Shown here in pieces: positions 63,922 through 64,000 of a DNA stretch of 64,000 nt. This stretch comes from Methanocella_A sp963792125 (GTDB taxonomy: Archaea > Halobacteriota > Methanocellia > Methanocellales > Methanocellaceae): assembly GCA_963792125.1 (NCBI GenBank), contig CAWBVA010000003.1, positions 98,749-162,748 on the forward strand, given 5' to 3'. Positions within the stretch are counted from its first letter, which is position 1. Each line of letters opens with the position of its first letter. The notes under the pieces are model-generated. The model saw only the letters and a program-made list of their open reading frames with translations. It was not told where the DNA came from and did not search any database. Made by a program: the position numbers and the translations under genes.

Positions 63922-64000
63922 GAAAAAGTGACTCTTCTGCAATTTTGGGTGTCGGTTACTGGTAGTGCTGGCCCGCACTACGCTGCGCTTGCGGCCACAA

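Overview
The window looks like a chromosomal piece of a methanogenic euryarchaeon, most likely a Methanocella-like member of the Methanocellales/Methanosarcinales side of the tree. Archaeal markers are an MC1 chromosomal protein, a family B DNA polymerase with a PIP box, Rio2 kinase, archaellin, Clp1-type RNA kinase, a PAC2-family protein, a DacZ-type diadenylate cyclase, geranylgeranyl reductase and a tRNA-Trp whose intron carries a box C/D guide. The ablA-ablB pair for N-epsilon-acetyl-beta-lysine and the iorAB pair fit a methanogen. The genus is inferred from gene content, not from a search.

Layout. 1-13 kb: end of argB, a stress protein, a calcium-type P-type ATPase, a lipoprotein prolyl isomerase, diadenylate cyclase, a bacterial-type S-adenosylmethionine synthetase, an interrupted proC, rio2, then a PAC2-DUF473-GGCT operon and a lone archaellin. 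13.3-13.7 kb: tRNA-Arg(TCT) and intron-containing tRNA-Trp(CCA). 13.9-20.1 kb: a large secreted NHL/DUF192 protein and a TAXI-type TRAP transporter operon (solute-binding protein, DUF1850, fused permease) with many broken frames. 20-33 kb: transporters, a pentapeptide-repeat protein, a 1-kb AT-rich repeat-bearing gap, SppA-Clp1-PyrF, YgiQ, XerA and tRNA-Cys. 33-47 kb: MC1 and a KGG protein, a metallopeptidase, Nudix, CysRS, a DUF4130-like/radical SAM DNA-repair pair, geranylgeranyl reductase and PolB. 48-64 kb: an ECF transporter module without a visible S component, hisA and hisB, ablAB, two EamA transporters, iorAB, a DUF116 protein, a winged-helix regulator and a small membrane protein.

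Many genes are broken by single-base frameshifts (P-type ATPase, NHL protein, TRAP genes, SppA, the DUF4130-like gene, PolB, one EamA transporter). In eight or more cases removing one base restores a family-typical frame. Because the replicative polymerase is among them, consensus errors are the simplest explanation for most of these. The TRAP operon is hit so often that real decay is also possible. Frameshifted genes are given here as the full span of the original gene.

The most interesting non-protein signals are: the tRNA-Trp intron guide, whose two antisense elements point exactly at C34 and C39 of the same tRNA; a repeat unit at 28.4-28.6 kb whose hairpins vary by compensatory changes; a large imperfect inverted repeat at 47.5 kb with a relative at 40.2 kb; a candidate structured RNA near 32.8 kb; and several short dispersed intergenic repeats.
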